From Clostridium grantii DSM 8605 (GTDB lineage Bacteria; Bacillota; Clostridia; Clostridiales; Clostridiaceae), in assembly GCF_900129965.1 (NCBI RefSeq), contig NZ_FQXM01000016.1:1-64000 (forward strand): DNA of 64,000 bases. Reading direction: 5' to 3'. Below, piece by piece: positions 51,893-61,819 of the stretch. Below the pieces are notes generated by a model that ran no database searches, had not been told where the DNA came from, and saw nothing but the letters and a program-made list of their open reading frames with translations. Both the position numbers and the translations under genes were made by a program. The first letter of the stretch is position 1, and every line of letters starts with the position of its first letter.

Positions 51893-52684
51893 ATGAATAT
51901 GGAAATAGGATTATCTTCCGCATGTTTTTATCCTAAAGTAGAAGTAGAAGATTCTATTCAACTAATGAAGAGACTAGGCTTTGATATAGGAGAATTATTT
52001 ATTAACACTCCAAGTGAATTTGGTTTAGACTTTGGTAAAATTTTGAATGAAAACAAACAAAAATATGATTTCAAAATAAATTCTATTCATGGGTTCTCAT
52101 CTTTCTTTGAACCATTAATTTTTAGTGAATATAAAAGAAGAAGCAAAGATATGATGGAAATATTCAAGAAATTATGTGTTTTAGGTAATTATGTGGGGGC
52201 AGATTCTTATACTTTTCATGGTATGAGATTAATGGATAGTGGAAGTATTTCAAAGAAATCAATTTTTGAGATTTATAATGAATTGGCTTATATAGCTAAT
52301 GAATGTGGTATAAAATTTTCACAAGAGAATGTATCATGGTGTATGTCATCTAAATTAAGTTTTTTGGAAGAATTAAAAGAAAAGGTTAAATATCCATTAA
52401 ACTTTACATTAGATATTAAGCAAGCTAATAAAGCGGGTACAAAAGTAGAGGAATATATAAAAATTATGGGAAATAAAATTTGCAATTTTCATATAAATGA
52501 TTATGATGATGAAAATGTATGTTTATTACCAGGAAAGGGGAAGGTGGATTATATAAGCATAATTAACCAATTAAAGGAAATTGATTATAAAGGTATAGGT
52601 ATAATCGAAGTTTATGGAGATAATTATAAAGAGTTTTCAGAGCTTGCAGAAAGTAAAAATCATTTAAATAGCTTATTTTATTAA
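51893..52684 (+). CDS. Sugar phosphate isomerase/epimerase family TIM-barrel protein
   Basis: 263 aa, AP-endonuclease-2/xylose-isomerase-like barrel. Visible are SACFYPKVEVEDSIQLMKRLGFDIGELF, SIHGFSSFFEP, SYTFHGMR, the metal-site Glu in KFSQENVSW, TLDIKQANKAG, FHINDYDDENVCLLPGKGKVDY and GIGIIEVYGDNY. Members isomerise sugars or cleave abasic sites, and many are uncharacterised. Metal ligands (Glu, Asp, His, Glu) appear conserved. It lies between pyr and tig blocks with no sugar genes beside it, so the substrate is unknown. Confidence 0.78.
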   Translation: MNMEIGLSSACFYPKVEVEDSIQLMKRLGFDIGELFINTPSEFGLDFGKILNENKQKYDFKINSIHGFSSFFEPLIFSEYKRRSKDMMEIFKKLCVLGNYVGADSYTFHGMRLMDSGSISKKSIFEIYNELAYIANECGIKFSQENVSWCMSSKLSFLEELKEKVKYPLNFTLDIKQANKAGTKVEEYIKIMGNKICNFHINDYDDENVCLLPGKGKVDYISIINQLKEIDYKGIGIIEVYGDNYKEFSELAESKNHLNSLFY

Positions 52685-52770
52685 AAAGCTTATTGTAAAA
52701 AATTCAGTTTAGTTTATAATAGGAATGTGGCAAAAATATTCATTTGTCACTATTATTATACTTTTATCTA

Positions 52771-52779
52771 TGTTATAAT
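52771..52779 (+). promoter_or_regulatory. Probable extended -10 promoter of tig
   Basis: TGTTATAAT, an extended -10 of the TGnTATAAT form, lies about 47 nt before the tig ATG. No good -35 is visible at 17 nt. Confidence 0.45.
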
Positions 52780-52825
52780 GTTAAAAGTCTAAAATAGAAA
52801 GTTCGTGGAGTTGGAGGAATACTAG

Positions 52826-54118
52826 ATGAATACTAAAGTAGAGCAATTAGAAGGTAATATTGTTAAATTAGAGATAACTGTAGAAAAAGAGGCTTTTAAT
52901 GCAGCAATGCAAAAGGCATACAAGAAAAATCTTAAGAATTTTAATATTCCAGGATTTAGAAAAGGTAAAGTTCCAATGGCTATGGTAAAAAGATATTATG
53001 GTGAATCTTTTCTTTATGAAGATGCTATTAATTTTTGCTGTGATGATACATATCCAAAAGCTATTGAAGAAAACAGCATAAGCCCAGTTGATTATCCTAA
53101 AATCGACATTGTACAAATTGGAGAAGGAAAAGATCTTATATATACTGCAGAAGTAGTTGTAAAACCAGAAGTTAAATTGGGAGAATACAAAGGAATAGAA
53201 GTTAAAAAAGTATCTTACCCAGTAACTGATGAACTTATAGAAAATGAAATTAAAGCAATTCAAAACAAGAATGCTAGAGTAATTGACAACAATGAAAAAG
53301 AAGTAGAAAATGGAGATACAGCTGTTATTGACTTCAAAGGATTTGTTGATGGAGAAGCTTTTGCTGGTGGAGAAGGAAATGATTTTTCACTTGAAATAGG
53401 TTCAGGCTCATTCATTGATAACTTTGAAGAGCAACTTATAGGAGCTAAAGTTGGGGAAGAAAAAGAAGTAAATGTAACATTCCCAGAAAACTATGGTAGT
53501 GAAGAGTTAAATGGTAAGCCAGCTTTATTTAAAGTATCAGTTAAAGGAATCAAAACTAAAGAATTACCATCTTTAGATGATGAGTTTGCTCAAGATGTTT
53601 CAGAATTTGATACTTTTGAAGAATTTAAATCTGACTTAAGAACTAAGAAAGAAAAAGAAAATTCAGAAAAAGAAAAAGTTGAGTATGAAGCAGCAGCACT
53701 TGATTTAGTTACTGATAACTCAGAAGTAGATATTCCAGAAGTTATGGTAAAAGGTGAAATAGATGGTATGGTTAAAGATTTCGAAACAAGATTATCTTAC
53801 CAAGGATTAGATTTAAAGACATACCTACAATACACTAATTCTAGTGAAGAAAAACTTAGAGAATTAATGAAAGAAAATGCTGAAAGAAAAGTAAAAACTG
53901 AGCTAGTATTAGAAGCTATTATAAAAGCAGAAAATATAGAAGCTACAGATGAAGAAATTAAAGCTAAAGCAGAAGAAATGGCTAAAAGATATACAGATGG
54001 CGATTCTGCAGCATTAGCAGAACAATTAATGGGTGCTCAAAAACACATGATGAGTATGCAAGTAGTGAATGAAAAAGTTATAGAATTAATAATCTCTAAT
54101 GCTAAAGAGATAGCTTAA
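52826..54118 (+). CDS. tig: Trigger factor (ribosome-associated chaperone)
   Basis: Holds nascent chains at the ribosome exit and isomerises prolyl bonds. 430 aa in three parts: ribosome-binding domain with the loop FNIPGFRKGKVPMAMVKRYYG (signature GFRxGxxP), FKBP-type PPIase (GDTAVIDFKGFVDGEAFAGGE, FPENYGSEELNGKPALFKV) at ~150-245, and a helical C-terminal chaperone domain. Upstream of clpP and clpX in the conserved Firmicutes order. Confidence 0.96.
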   Translation: MNTKVEQLEGNIVKLEITVEKEAFNAAMQKAYKKNLKNFNIPGFRKGKVPMAMVKRYYGESFLYEDAINFCCDDTYPKAIEENSISPVDYPKIDIVQIGEGKDLIYTAEVVVKPEVKLGEYKGIEVKKVSYPVTDELIENEIKAIQNKNARVIDNNEKEVENGDTAVIDFKGFVDGEAFAGGEGNDFSLEIGSGSFIDNFEEQLIGAKVGEEKEVNVTFPENYGSEELNGKPALFKVSVKGIKTKELPSLDDEFAQDVSEFDTFEEFKSDLRTKKEKENSEKEKVEYEAAALDLVTDNSEVDIPEVMVKGEIDGMVKDFETRLSYQGLDLKTYLQYTNSSEEKLRELMKENAERKVKTELVLEAIIKAENIEATDEEIKAKAEEMAKRYTDGDSAALAEQLMGAQKHMMSMQVVNEKVIELIISNAKEIA

Positions 54119-54143
54119 ATTAAAAATCAAATAAAAATATATA

Positions 54144-54178
54144 AATAATTGCCAGAAAAAAATCTGGCAATTATTTTA
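54144..54178 (+). terminator. Terminator after tig
   Basis: Stem AATAATTGCCAGA / TCTGGCAATTATT with an A6 loop and following TT. It separates tig from clpPX. Confidence 0.88.
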
Positions 54179-54311
54179 AATTAGCTCCGTTATTGAAATA
54201 AATATGAGTTAAGTGAATTAAATTATAAATTTAGGTGATAATTTAAAAAAGTAGTGGTATAGTATAATTATAAATAGAGATAAAATATAATATTAAGGGA
54301 GGAGAAAAAAA

Positions 54312-54896
54312 ATGAGTTTAGTACCAGTAGTTGTTGAACAAACAAATAGAGGAGAAAGATCATACGATATATATTCTAGATTGCTTAAAGATAGAATTAT
54401 TTTCTTAGGTGAAGAAGTAAATGATGTTACAGCTGGATTAATAGTTGCACAATTATTATTTTTAGAAGCAGAAGATCCAGATAAAGATATATACCTTTAT
54501 ATTAATAGCCCAGGTGGCTCTATAACCTCAGGAATGGCTATATATGATACTATGCAATATATTAAGCCAGATGTATCTACAATTTGTATAGGAATGGCAG
54601 CTTCTATGGGAGCATTTCTATTATCAGCTGGAGCAAAGGGGAAAAGATTTGCTTTACCAAATAGTGAAATTATGATTCATCAGCCCTTAGGTGGTTTCAA
54701 AGGCCAAGCAACAGATATAGATATTCATGCTAAAAGAATTTTAAGAACTAAAGATAAATTAAATGAAATCTTAAGCAAAAACACAGGTAAACCATTAGAA
54801 CAAATAAAGAAAGATGTTGAAAGAGACTATTTCATGGAAGCTTTCGAAGCAAAAGAATATGGTTTAATTGATGATGTTGTTGAGAGAAAGAAATAA
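54312..54896 (+). CDS. clpP: ATP-dependent Clp protease proteolytic subunit
   Basis: Serine protease of the ClpXP complex. 194 aa with the catalytic Ser in GMAASMGAFLLSAG, His in IMIHQPLGG and Asp in KDVERDYFM. N-terminal VPVVVEQTNRGERSYDIYSRLLKDRIIFLG is standard. GGGAGGAG precedes the ATG; clpX starts 21 nt after the stop. A TATAAT at 54263-54268 may be its own promoter. Confidence 0.97.
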   Translation: MSLVPVVVEQTNRGERSYDIYSRLLKDRIIFLGEEVNDVTAGLIVAQLLFLEAEDPDKDIYLYINSPGGSITSGMAIYDTMQYIKPDVSTICIGMAASMGAFLLSAGAKGKRFALPNSEIMIHQPLGGFKGQATDIDIHAKRILRTKDKLNEILSKNTGKPLEQIKKDVERDYFMEAFEAKEYGLIDDVVERKK

Positions 54897-54917
54897 ATTT
54901 CCTAGAGAGGTGTAAAG

Positions 54918-56210
54918 ATGGCAAAACATGATGACAAAAAGATACTTAAGTGCTCTTTTTGTGGAAAAAGTCAAGATCAAGTAAGAAGACTAATCGCAGG
55001 ACCAGGCGTTTATATATGTGATGAATGTATAGAATTATGTTCAGAAATAATAACAGAAGAATTTGATGAAAATATAGTGTTGGATACAAGCGCATTACCA
55101 AAACCTGCAGAGATAAGAGCTTATCTTGATCAGTATGTTATAGGGCAAGATGTATCTAAGAAAGCATTAGCAGTAGCGGTATATAACCACTATAAAAGAA
55201 TTAATGCTAGTGTTGGTTTAGAAGAAGTAGAACTTCAAAAGAGTAATATATTATTATTAGGACCTACTGGATCAGGTAAAACATTAATGGCTCAAACTTT
55301 AGCTAAATTATTAAATGTTCCTTTTGCAATAGCTGATGCTACTACATTAACAGAAGCTGGTTATGTAGGAGAAGATGTTGAAAATATTCTACTAAAACTT
55401 ATTCAGAATGCAGATTATGATGTAGAAAAAGCAGAAAAAGGGATAATCTATATTGATGAAATAGATAAAATAGCTAGAAAAACTGAGAATACTTCTATTA
55501 CAAGGGATGTTTCTGGTGAAGGAGTACAACAAGCTTTACTAAAAATTCTTGAAGGTACAGTTGCATCAGTTCCACCTCAAGGTGGTAGAAAACATCCACA
55601 TCAAGAATTTATACAAATAAATACTGCTAATATTTTATTTATTTGTGGTGGAGCTTTTGATGGTGTTGAGAAAATAATAGAAAAAAGAACTAGAAAAAGC
55701 ACACTTGGATTTGGTGCTGATATAGAATCTAAAGAAAATAAAGATGTTGGAGAGCTATTGAAGAATATCTTGCCAGAAGATCTTTTGAGATTTGGTCTTA
55801 TTCCTGAATTTGTTGGAAGGTTACCAATTGTTGTTACTTTAAATTCTCTTGATACTGAAGCTTTAGTTAAAATCTTACTTGAGCCAAAGAATTCTTTGGT
55901 AAAACAATATAAAAAGCTTCTATTAATGGATAATGTAGAATTAGATTTTACAGAGGAAGCTTTAAAAATGATAGCGGCTAAAGCCATTGAGAGAAAAACT
56001 GGAGCAAGAGGATTAAGATCGATTATCGAGGATTTTATGAGAGATATCATGTACGATATTCCTACAAATGAAAAAATTGTTAAGGTTATCGTTAATGAAG
56101 ATGCAATATCTTCAAATAGCCCAGAGCTGGTATATACAGATGAAGAAACAAGGCCTCAAATTACAGAGAAAAAAAGAAAAATTAAAAAAAGAGATATAGA
56201 AACTGCTTAA
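54918..56210 (+). CDS. clpX: ATP-dependent Clp protease unfoldase ClpX
   Basis: Unfolds substrates for ClpP. 430 aa: N-terminal zinc domain with four Cys (CSFCGKSQ, CDECIELC), Walker A GPTGSGKT, EAGYVGEDVE, Walker B IIYIDEIDKI, the pore loop region and the ClpP-docking LGFGADI (IGF-loop equivalent), and arginine finger text GARGLRSIIEDFM. Ends at the terminator. Confidence 0.97.
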   Translation: MAKHDDKKILKCSFCGKSQDQVRRLIAGPGVYICDECIELCSEIITEEFDENIVLDTSALPKPAEIRAYLDQYVIGQDVSKKALAVAVYNHYKRINASVGLEEVELQKSNILLLGPTGSGKTLMAQTLAKLLNVPFAIADATTLTEAGYVGEDVENILLKLIQNADYDVEKAEKGIIYIDEIDKIARKTENTSITRDVSGEGVQQALLKILEGTVASVPPQGGRKHPHQEFIQINTANILFICGGAFDGVEKIIEKRTRKSTLGFGADIESKENKDVGELLKNILPEDLLRFGLIPEFVGRLPIVVTLNSLDTEALVKILLEPKNSLVKQYKKLLLMDNVELDFTEEALKMIAAKAIERKTGARGLRSIIEDFMRDIMYDIPTNEKIVKVIVNEDAISSNSPELVYTDEETRPQITEKKRKIKKRDIETA

Positions 56211-56237
56211 ACTGCTGAATTTCAGCAGTTTTTTTTA
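56210..56237 (+). terminator. Terminator after clpX
   Basis: AACTGCTGAA / TTCAGCAGTT with a minimal loop, followed by six or more T residues. The stem starts at the clpX stop codon. Confidence 0.9.
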
Positions 56238-56321
56238 AAATCTAAAACAATTATAGAATATTTAAACAATAAAGGTAAATAATAAGAAGTGAGATAATTA
56301 AAAATACAAGGAGCTGATAAT

Positions 56322-58010
56322 TTGACTAACTCTATATTTACCTTTTTAAATTTTGTCTTTACTTCTATAATTGCTTTATATTTTTATAATGCATTAAAAG
56401 AACAAAAAAGTCATAAAATTGTTGGAACTACAGATAATAATAAGAAATCTAAAAAATTAGAGGAATTAAGAAAAATATCATTAACTGAACCTTTAACTGA
56501 AAAAAGTAGACCTAGTAAATTTGACGAGGTTGTAGGACAAGAAAATGGAATAAAAGCACTAAAAGCTGCATTGTGTGGACCAAACCCACAACATGTAATA
56601 ATTTATGGACCGCCAGGTGTAGGAAAAACAGCAGCAGCAAGATTAGTGTTGGAGCATGTTAAAAAACTTGAAATATCTCCTTTTAATGAAAAATCTAAAT
56701 TCATTGAAATTGATGCTACAACGGTGAGATTTGACGAGAGAAATATAGCAGATCCATTAATTGGTTCTATACATGACCCTATATATCAAGGAGCGGGACA
56801 TTTAGGAGTAGCAGGAGTACCACAACCAAAGCCAGGTGCGGTAACAAAAGCTCATGGAGGTATATTATTTATAGATGAAATAGGAGAATTACATCCTATT
56901 GAAACGAATAAATTATTAAAAGTAATGGAAGATAGAAAGGTTTTTTTTGAAAGTGCTTACTATAATTCAGATGATCCAAATACACCACAATATGTAAAAG
57001 ACATTTTTGAATATGGACTTCCAGCAGACTTTAGATTGATAGGTGCTACAACTAAAAGCCCTAATGAAATATGTCCTGCCATAAGGTCTAGATGCATAGA
57101 AGTTTTTTTTAGAAGTTTAAATAAGATGGAAGTAAAAATAATAGGGAAAAACACAATTAATAAAATAGGGTATTCAGTTAAAGAAGATGCCTTAGAATTA
57201 ATTTCTCAGTATTGTACTAATGGGAGAGATACTGTAAATTTAATTCAATTAGCTGCAGGATTAGCTTTGAGTGAAGAAAGAAAAATGATTAAAGTGGAAG
57301 ATTTTAAATGGGTAATTGAAAATGGACACTATTCAATTAGAATGGATAGTAAAATTTCAAGTAAACCTGAAATAGGATTAGTTAATGGTTTAGCAGTGTA
57401 TGGGGGAGACATAGGTACTATGCTTGAAGTAGAAGCTTCTTCAAAAAAAGTATTAAAAGGCAAAGGAAAACTAACTATTACAGGAATTGTAGAAAGTGAA
57501 CGAGTAAAAAATAGTAATAAATCCTTTATGGGAAAGAGTACAGCTAAGGCTTCGGTGGAGAATGTTTTAACTATTATGGAAAATATATTTAACATTTCTA
57601 CTAGTGAATATAATATTCATGTGAATTTTTCAGGAGGAGTACCAATTGACGGGCCATCTGCTGGAATTACAATTGCCACAGCAATTTATAGCTCAATAAT
57701 GAAACAACCAGTAAAAAATGATATAGCAATGACAGGTGAGATTTCATTACATGGAAATGTAAAACCTATTGGAGGAGTAAATGAAAAAATTCAAGCAGCA
57801 AAAGAAGCAGGAGTTAGAATTGTTATAATTCCTTTTGGCAATTGGGATAGTAAATTTCAAAAATTAGAGGATATAACTATAGTTCCTGTTAAAAAAATAG
57901 AAGAAGTTATATCTTTAGCCTTAATAGATAAAGCAATATCTAAGGAGAATTACAGTAAATCAATTAGTACTAGTTCAAATACTGAAGTTTTGACGGCTAA
58001 AAGTAGGTAA
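56322..58010 (+). CDS. lonB: Membrane-anchored ATP-dependent protease LonB
   Basis: 562 aa AAA+ serine protease. A short N-terminal hydrophobic segment (FTFLNFVFTSIIALYFYNAL) anchors it. Walker A GPPGVGKTAAARL, Walker B ILFIDEIGELHP, and C-terminal Lon protease domain with catalytic Ser in IDGPSAGITIA and Lys in GGVNEKIQAAKEAG. TTG start with AAGGAG 9 nt upstream. In Bacillus LonB is made in the forespore, and the next gene is the general LonA; the same arrangement is seen here. Confidence 0.94.
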   Translation: MTNSIFTFLNFVFTSIIALYFYNALKEQKSHKIVGTTDNNKKSKKLEELRKISLTEPLTEKSRPSKFDEVVGQENGIKALKAALCGPNPQHVIIYGPPGVGKTAAARLVLEHVKKLEISPFNEKSKFIEIDATTVRFDERNIADPLIGSIHDPIYQGAGHLGVAGVPQPKPGAVTKAHGGILFIDEIGELHPIETNKLLKVMEDRKVFFESAYYNSDDPNTPQYVKDIFEYGLPADFRLIGATTKSPNEICPAIRSRCIEVFFRSLNKMEVKIIGKNTINKIGYSVKEDALELISQYCTNGRDTVNLIQLAAGLALSEERKMIKVEDFKWVIENGHYSIRMDSKISSKPEIGLVNGLAVYGGDIGTMLEVEASSKKVLKGKGKLTITGIVESERVKNSNKSFMGKSTAKASVENVLTIMENIFNISTSEYNIHVNFSGGVPIDGPSAGITIATAIYSSIMKQPVKNDIAMTGEISLHGNVKPIGGVNEKIQAAKEAGVRIVIIPFGNWDSKFQKLEDITIVPVKKIEEVISLALIDKAISKENYSKSISTSSNTEVLTAKSR

Positions 58011-58162
58011 AAGTATGGTTTTTACTTGAAATCCTTAAGTTTCTTACTTCAAATGTTTAATTTTATTGAAAAATTATAGTTTTATATGTATAATAGCATA
58101 GTATAAATTAGTTAATACATAATATGGTATGAAATTTGTTAATTAAGAAATGAGGGAAAAAA

Positions 58163-60496
58163 ATGGAGAATAGAATAGAGAAAATGCCTCTAATTCCTTT
58201 AAGGGGGTTAATAATATTTCCTCAAATGGTTTTACACTTTGATGTTGGGCGTGAAAAATCTTTGCTGGCTTTAGATGAGGCTATGTTAAAAGAACAAAAG
58301 ATATTTTTAACTTCTCAAAAGGATGCTAAAGTTGAAGATCCTGAAAAAAGTGATATAAAAGAAATTGGGACTGTATGTAATATAAAACAAATTCTTAAGT
58401 TGCCAGGAAATAACGTTAGGGTATTAGTTGAAGGAGAAGAAAGAGCAAGACTTCTAGAAATTACAGAAAATGAGCCATTTTTAATGGCAGAAGTCCAAAT
58501 TATTGAAGATGCTAAATATGAAGATGACAAAAATTGTGAAGCTTTAATGAGAGCTGTTAAGAGAACATTTAAAGAATATTTAAAGATATCAAATGGAGGA
58601 TCAACAGATACTTTATTTACTTTGGATGATATAGATGAACCTGGTTATTTATCAGATATAGTTAGTGGATATATAGAGCTTAAAGAGGCTGTTAAACAAG
58701 AAATATTAGAAGCTATAGATGTATTAGATAGATTAGAAAAAATTCTAATAATTTTAAAAAATGAAATAGAAATTTTAAAAGTTGAAAAAAAAATAGGATT
58801 AAAAGTTAAAAACAAGATTGATAAATCACAAAGAGAATATTTTTTAAGGGAACAACTTAAAGCTATAGAAGAAGAATTAGGAGAAAATGAAGACGATAAA
58901 AAAGAAATAAATGAATATAAAGAAAAAATAGAAGAAGCAAAACTTCCTAAAGAGATAAAAGAAAAGGCTTTATATGAGTTAAATAGACTTTCCAAAATGG
59001 GGAATTATTCATCAGAAAGTGGAGTAATAAGAACTTATTTGGATTTAGTAATTAGTTTGCCTTGGAATAAGAAAACAAAAGATAGCTTAGATATAAATAA
59101 AGCTAGAAAGATTTTAGAAGAAGAACACTATGGGTTAGAAGATGTAAAAGAACGAATTATTGAATACTTAGCTGTAAAAAAGATAAGTAAGTCTTTAAAA
59201 GGGCCTATTTTATGTTTAGTTGGTCCTCCAGGTGTTGGAAAGACATCTATTGCACGTTCAATAGCAAAATCTGTGAATAGAAATTTTGTTAGGATGTCAT
59301 TAGGTGGGGTTAAAGATGAAGCAGAAATAAGAGGACATAGAAAAACTTATGTAGGAGCCATTCCAGGAAGAATTATTTACGGAATGAATAAAGCAAAATC
59401 TAAAAATCCTTTATTTTTATTAGATGAAATTGATAAAATGAGTAATGATTTTAGAGGGGATCCTGCAGATGCGTTGCTTGAAGTATTAGATACAGAACAA
59501 AACAATACTTTCAGAGATCATTATTTGGAATTAGAGTTTGATTTGTCTTCGGCTATGTTTGTAACAACAGCAAATACTTTAGATACAATTCCAAGACCGT
59601 TATTAGATAGGATGGAAATAATTCAAGTATCAGGATATACCTATGAAGAAAAATTTAATATAGCAAGAAATCATTTGATCCCTAAACAGATTGCTGAACA
59701 CAATATGAAAGACACAAAAATCAGTTTTTCTAATAGCGCTATTTACTCAATTATAGAAAATTATACAAGAGAATCTGGAGTTAGAAGTTTAGAAAGAGCA
59801 ATTGCTACGGTTATAAGAAAAGCTATAACTGATATAGTTGAAAACAATAAAAAAAGTATTCATGTATCTGTTAATCACGTTAAAAAATATTTAGGTATTG
59901 AAATTTTTACATCTGATATTATTAATAAAGAAGATAAAGTAGGTGTAGTTACTGGTTTAGCATGGACTGGATATGGTGGAGATACACTTCCAGTAGAAGT
60001 TGCAGCTATGAAGGGCAGTGGTAAATTCCAACTAACAGGTCAATTGGGAGATGTTATGAAAGAATCTGCTCAAACAGGATATAGTTATATTAGAGCAAAT
60101 GCAGATAAATATAATATATCAGAAAAATTTTATGAAACTTTAGATTTGCATATTCATGTTCCGGAAGGAGCGGTTCCAAAAGATGGTCCATCAGCAGGTA
60201 TAACAATGATAACTGCAATGGTATCTGCTTTAAGTGGTAAAAAAGTTAATAGTAGTATTGCTATGACGGGTGAAGTTACACTAACAGGAATTGTATTACC
60301 TATAGGTGGATTAAAAGAAAAGACGTTGGCAGCATTTAGAGCTGGAATCAAAACTATTATTATACCAAAAGCAAATGAAAAAGATTTGAAAAAAGTGCCT
60401 AAAAGTATATTAAGTAAAATTAAGATTATACCAGTAGAAAATGTTGAAGATGTACTTAGACATGCACTTATAGAGGAGAATTTGAATGAAAATTAA
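58163..60496 (+). CDS. lon: ATP-dependent protease La (LonA)
   Basis: 777 aa cytosolic protease. N-terminal substrate-binding domain (PLIPLRGLIIFPQMVLHFDVGREKSL), a long Glu/Lys-rich coiled coil (~210-280, REYFLREQLKAIEEELGE), AAA+ module with GPPGVGKTS and LFLLDEIDKM, and protease domain with Ser in KDGPSAGITM and Lys in GGLKEKTLAAFRAG. The stop lies inside ysxC (11-nt overlap). Confidence 0.96.
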   Translation: MENRIEKMPLIPLRGLIIFPQMVLHFDVGREKSLLALDEAMLKEQKIFLTSQKDAKVEDPEKSDIKEIGTVCNIKQILKLPGNNVRVLVEGEERARLLEITENEPFLMAEVQIIEDAKYEDDKNCEALMRAVKRTFKEYLKISNGGSTDTLFTLDDIDEPGYLSDIVSGYIELKEAVKQEILEAIDVLDRLEKILIILKNEIEILKVEKKIGLKVKNKIDKSQREYFLREQLKAIEEELGENEDDKKEINEYKEKIEEAKLPKEIKEKALYELNRLSKMGNYSSESGVIRTYLDLVISLPWNKKTKDSLDINKARKILEEEHYGLEDVKERIIEYLAVKKISKSLKGPILCLVGPPGVGKTSIARSIAKSVNRNFVRMSLGGVKDEAEIRGHRKTYVGAIPGRIIYGMNKAKSKNPLFLLDEIDKMSNDFRGDPADALLEVLDTEQNNTFRDHYLELEFDLSSAMFVTTANTLDTIPRPLLDRMEIIQVSGYTYEEKFNIARNHLIPKQIAEHNMKDTKISFSNSAIYSIIENYTRESGVRSLERAIATVIRKAITDIVENNKKSIHVSVNHVKKYLGIEIFTSDIINKEDKVGVVTGLAWTGYGGDTLPVEVAAMKGSGKFQLTGQLGDVMKESAQTGYSYIRANADKYNISEKFYETLDLHIHVPEGAVPKDGPSAGITMITAMVSALSGKKVNSSIAMTGEVTLTGIVLPIGGLKEKTLAAFRAGIKTIIIPKANEKDLKKVPKSILSKIKIIPVENVEDVLRHALIEENLNEN

Positions 60497-61070
60497 TACT
60501 TCAGAATTTATTATATCCGCTGTGAAACCAGAGCAATATCCTACGGATGATAGAGTGGAAATTGCTTTTGCAGGTAGATCTAATGCGGGTAAATCATCGT
60601 TAATTAATACTGTGTGTAATAGAAGAAAATTAGCTAAAACCAGTGGAACACCTGGAAAAACAAGATTAATAAATTTTTTCTTGATAAATGGAGAATTCTA
60701 TTTTGTAGATTTACCTGGATATGGATTTGCTAAGGTGGCAAAGACAGAGAAAGATAAATGGGGCAATATGATAGAAAAATATTTAACTATAAGAGAACCT
60801 TTGAGAAAAATTGTTTTATTAATTGATTCAAGGCGTAAACCTACTGAAGATGATATTGCTATGTATAATTGGATAAAATATTATGGATATGAGGCCATTG
60901 TAGTAGGAACTAAATGTGATAAGCTAAAAAGAAGTGAATATAAGAAAAGTGAAAAGCAAATAAAAGAAACTTTAATGCTAAGTAGCGAAGATAAATTTTT
61001 ATTCTTTTCATCCCTGAAGAAAACAGGAGTTGAAGAGTTTTTAGAAATGCTAGATGAAGCATTTGAATAA
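60486..61070 (+). CDS. ysxC: Ribosome biogenesis GTP-binding protein YsxC/EngB
   Basis: 194 aa GTPase needed for 50S subunit assembly. G1 GRSNAGKSSLI, G2 loop KTSGTPGKTR, G3 VDLPGYGFAKV, G4 GTKCDKLK, G5 SSLKK. ATG 60486 lies in the lon 3' end with AGAGGAG upstream, so translation is coupled to lon, a conserved arrangement in Firmicutes. Confidence 0.96.
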   Translation: MKINTSEFIISAVKPEQYPTDDRVEIAFAGRSNAGKSSLINTVCNRRKLAKTSGTPGKTRLINFFLINGEFYFVDLPGYGFAKVAKTEKDKWGNMIEKYLTIREPLRKIVLLIDSRRKPTEDDIAMYNWIKYYGYEAIVVGTKCDKLKRSEYKKSEKQIKETLMLSSEDKFLFFSSLKKTGVEEFLEMLDEAFE

Positions 61071-61071
61071 A

Positions 61072-61107
61072 AAAAACAAGTAGTTTTATAACTACTTGTT
61101 TTTTTTG
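61072..61107 (+). terminator. Terminator after ysxC
   Basis: Stem AACAAGTAGTT / AACTACTTGTT with a TTATA loop, followed by a run of T. Confidence 0.92.
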
Positions 61108-61186
61108 TGTGTCAAATTAAGCTATGCAAGAATAATATATATTAGAACAAAAGATGATATGAAGGAATCCAAAGGAGGGGAAAAAA

Positions 61187-61759
61187 ATGGATATGTCTCA
61201 AATAGGAAATATGGTTTCAATGTTGAACAGTATGGGAGGAGTTGACTTTAATAATCTTCTTAAATCTTCAGGTCTTGGCGATAAAGCAGGTGGAGAGGGT
61301 TGCGATACAAATAGAACTAACTCAAGTTCTTTAATTCTAATAATTCTTATAGTTTTATTATGTTGTTGGAAGAAAAGAGGGCTAGGGTTTGGAACAGGAT
61401 GTGGAAACAACTACAATAACAATTGTTTAGATGATTGTTGCTGCTTATGCAAGAAAAAAGACAGGAAACATTGTGAAAAATTAAAGAAAAAGATTAGAAA
61501 AGCTAAATGTCAATGCTGTGGACAAAATGAATGTTGTGAAAGAGATAATTGCTGTGGTGGAAGCTATGGAAATAACAGCTGCGGATTAGGTGGTTTCGGA
61601 GGCTTTGGAAATTGTTTTGGAAATCAAGGATCAGGAATCATAGTATGGATTATATTTGCAATACTCATTTTGAAAAAATTAAATTGTGGTGCAAATGGAT
61701 TAAACAGTATTTTTGAATCACTAGGGGATAAAGATGAATGTGATAATTGCTTAGATTAA
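61187..61759 (+). CDS. Cys- and Gly-rich hydrophobic-segment protein
   Basis: 190 aa, unrecognised. It begins MDMSQIGNMVSMLNSMGG, has a hydrophobic segment (SSLILIILIVLLCCW), then a Cys-rich basic stretch (LDDCCCLCKKKDRKHCEKL, KCQCCGQNECCERDNCCGG), a Gly/Phe-rich stretch and a second hydrophobic segment (GIIVWIIFAILILKKL). About 24 Cys. Cys-rich proteins of this kind occur in spore coats and exosporia of clostridia, where they cross-link; that role is only a guess here. The strong ribosome site GGAGGGG and the start of three further small genes downstream suggest one locus. Confidence 0.7.
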   Translation: MDMSQIGNMVSMLNSMGGVDFNNLLKSSGLGDKAGGEGCDTNRTNSSSLILIILIVLLCCWKKRGLGFGTGCGNNYNNNCLDDCCCLCKKKDRKHCEKLKKKIRKAKCQCCGQNECCERDNCCGGSYGNNSCGLGGFGGFGNCFGNQGSGIIVWIIFAILILKKLNCGANGLNSIFESLGDKDECDNCLD

Positions 61760-61790
61760 TATAAAGTTTAATGGTAGCAAAATTTACTAT

Positions 61791-61819
61791 AAACCAAAGC
61801 CCAGAAAGGGGGGTTAACG
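61791..61819 (+). promoter_or_regulatory. Hairpin leader with the ribosome site, small gene 1
   Basis: AACC (61792-61795) can pair with GGTT (61812-61815) and CCC (61800-61802) with GGG (61808-61810), placing the G-rich ribosome site in the stem. The same leader, one base changed in the loop side, lies before the next gene. This suggests shared translational control. Confidence 0.5.
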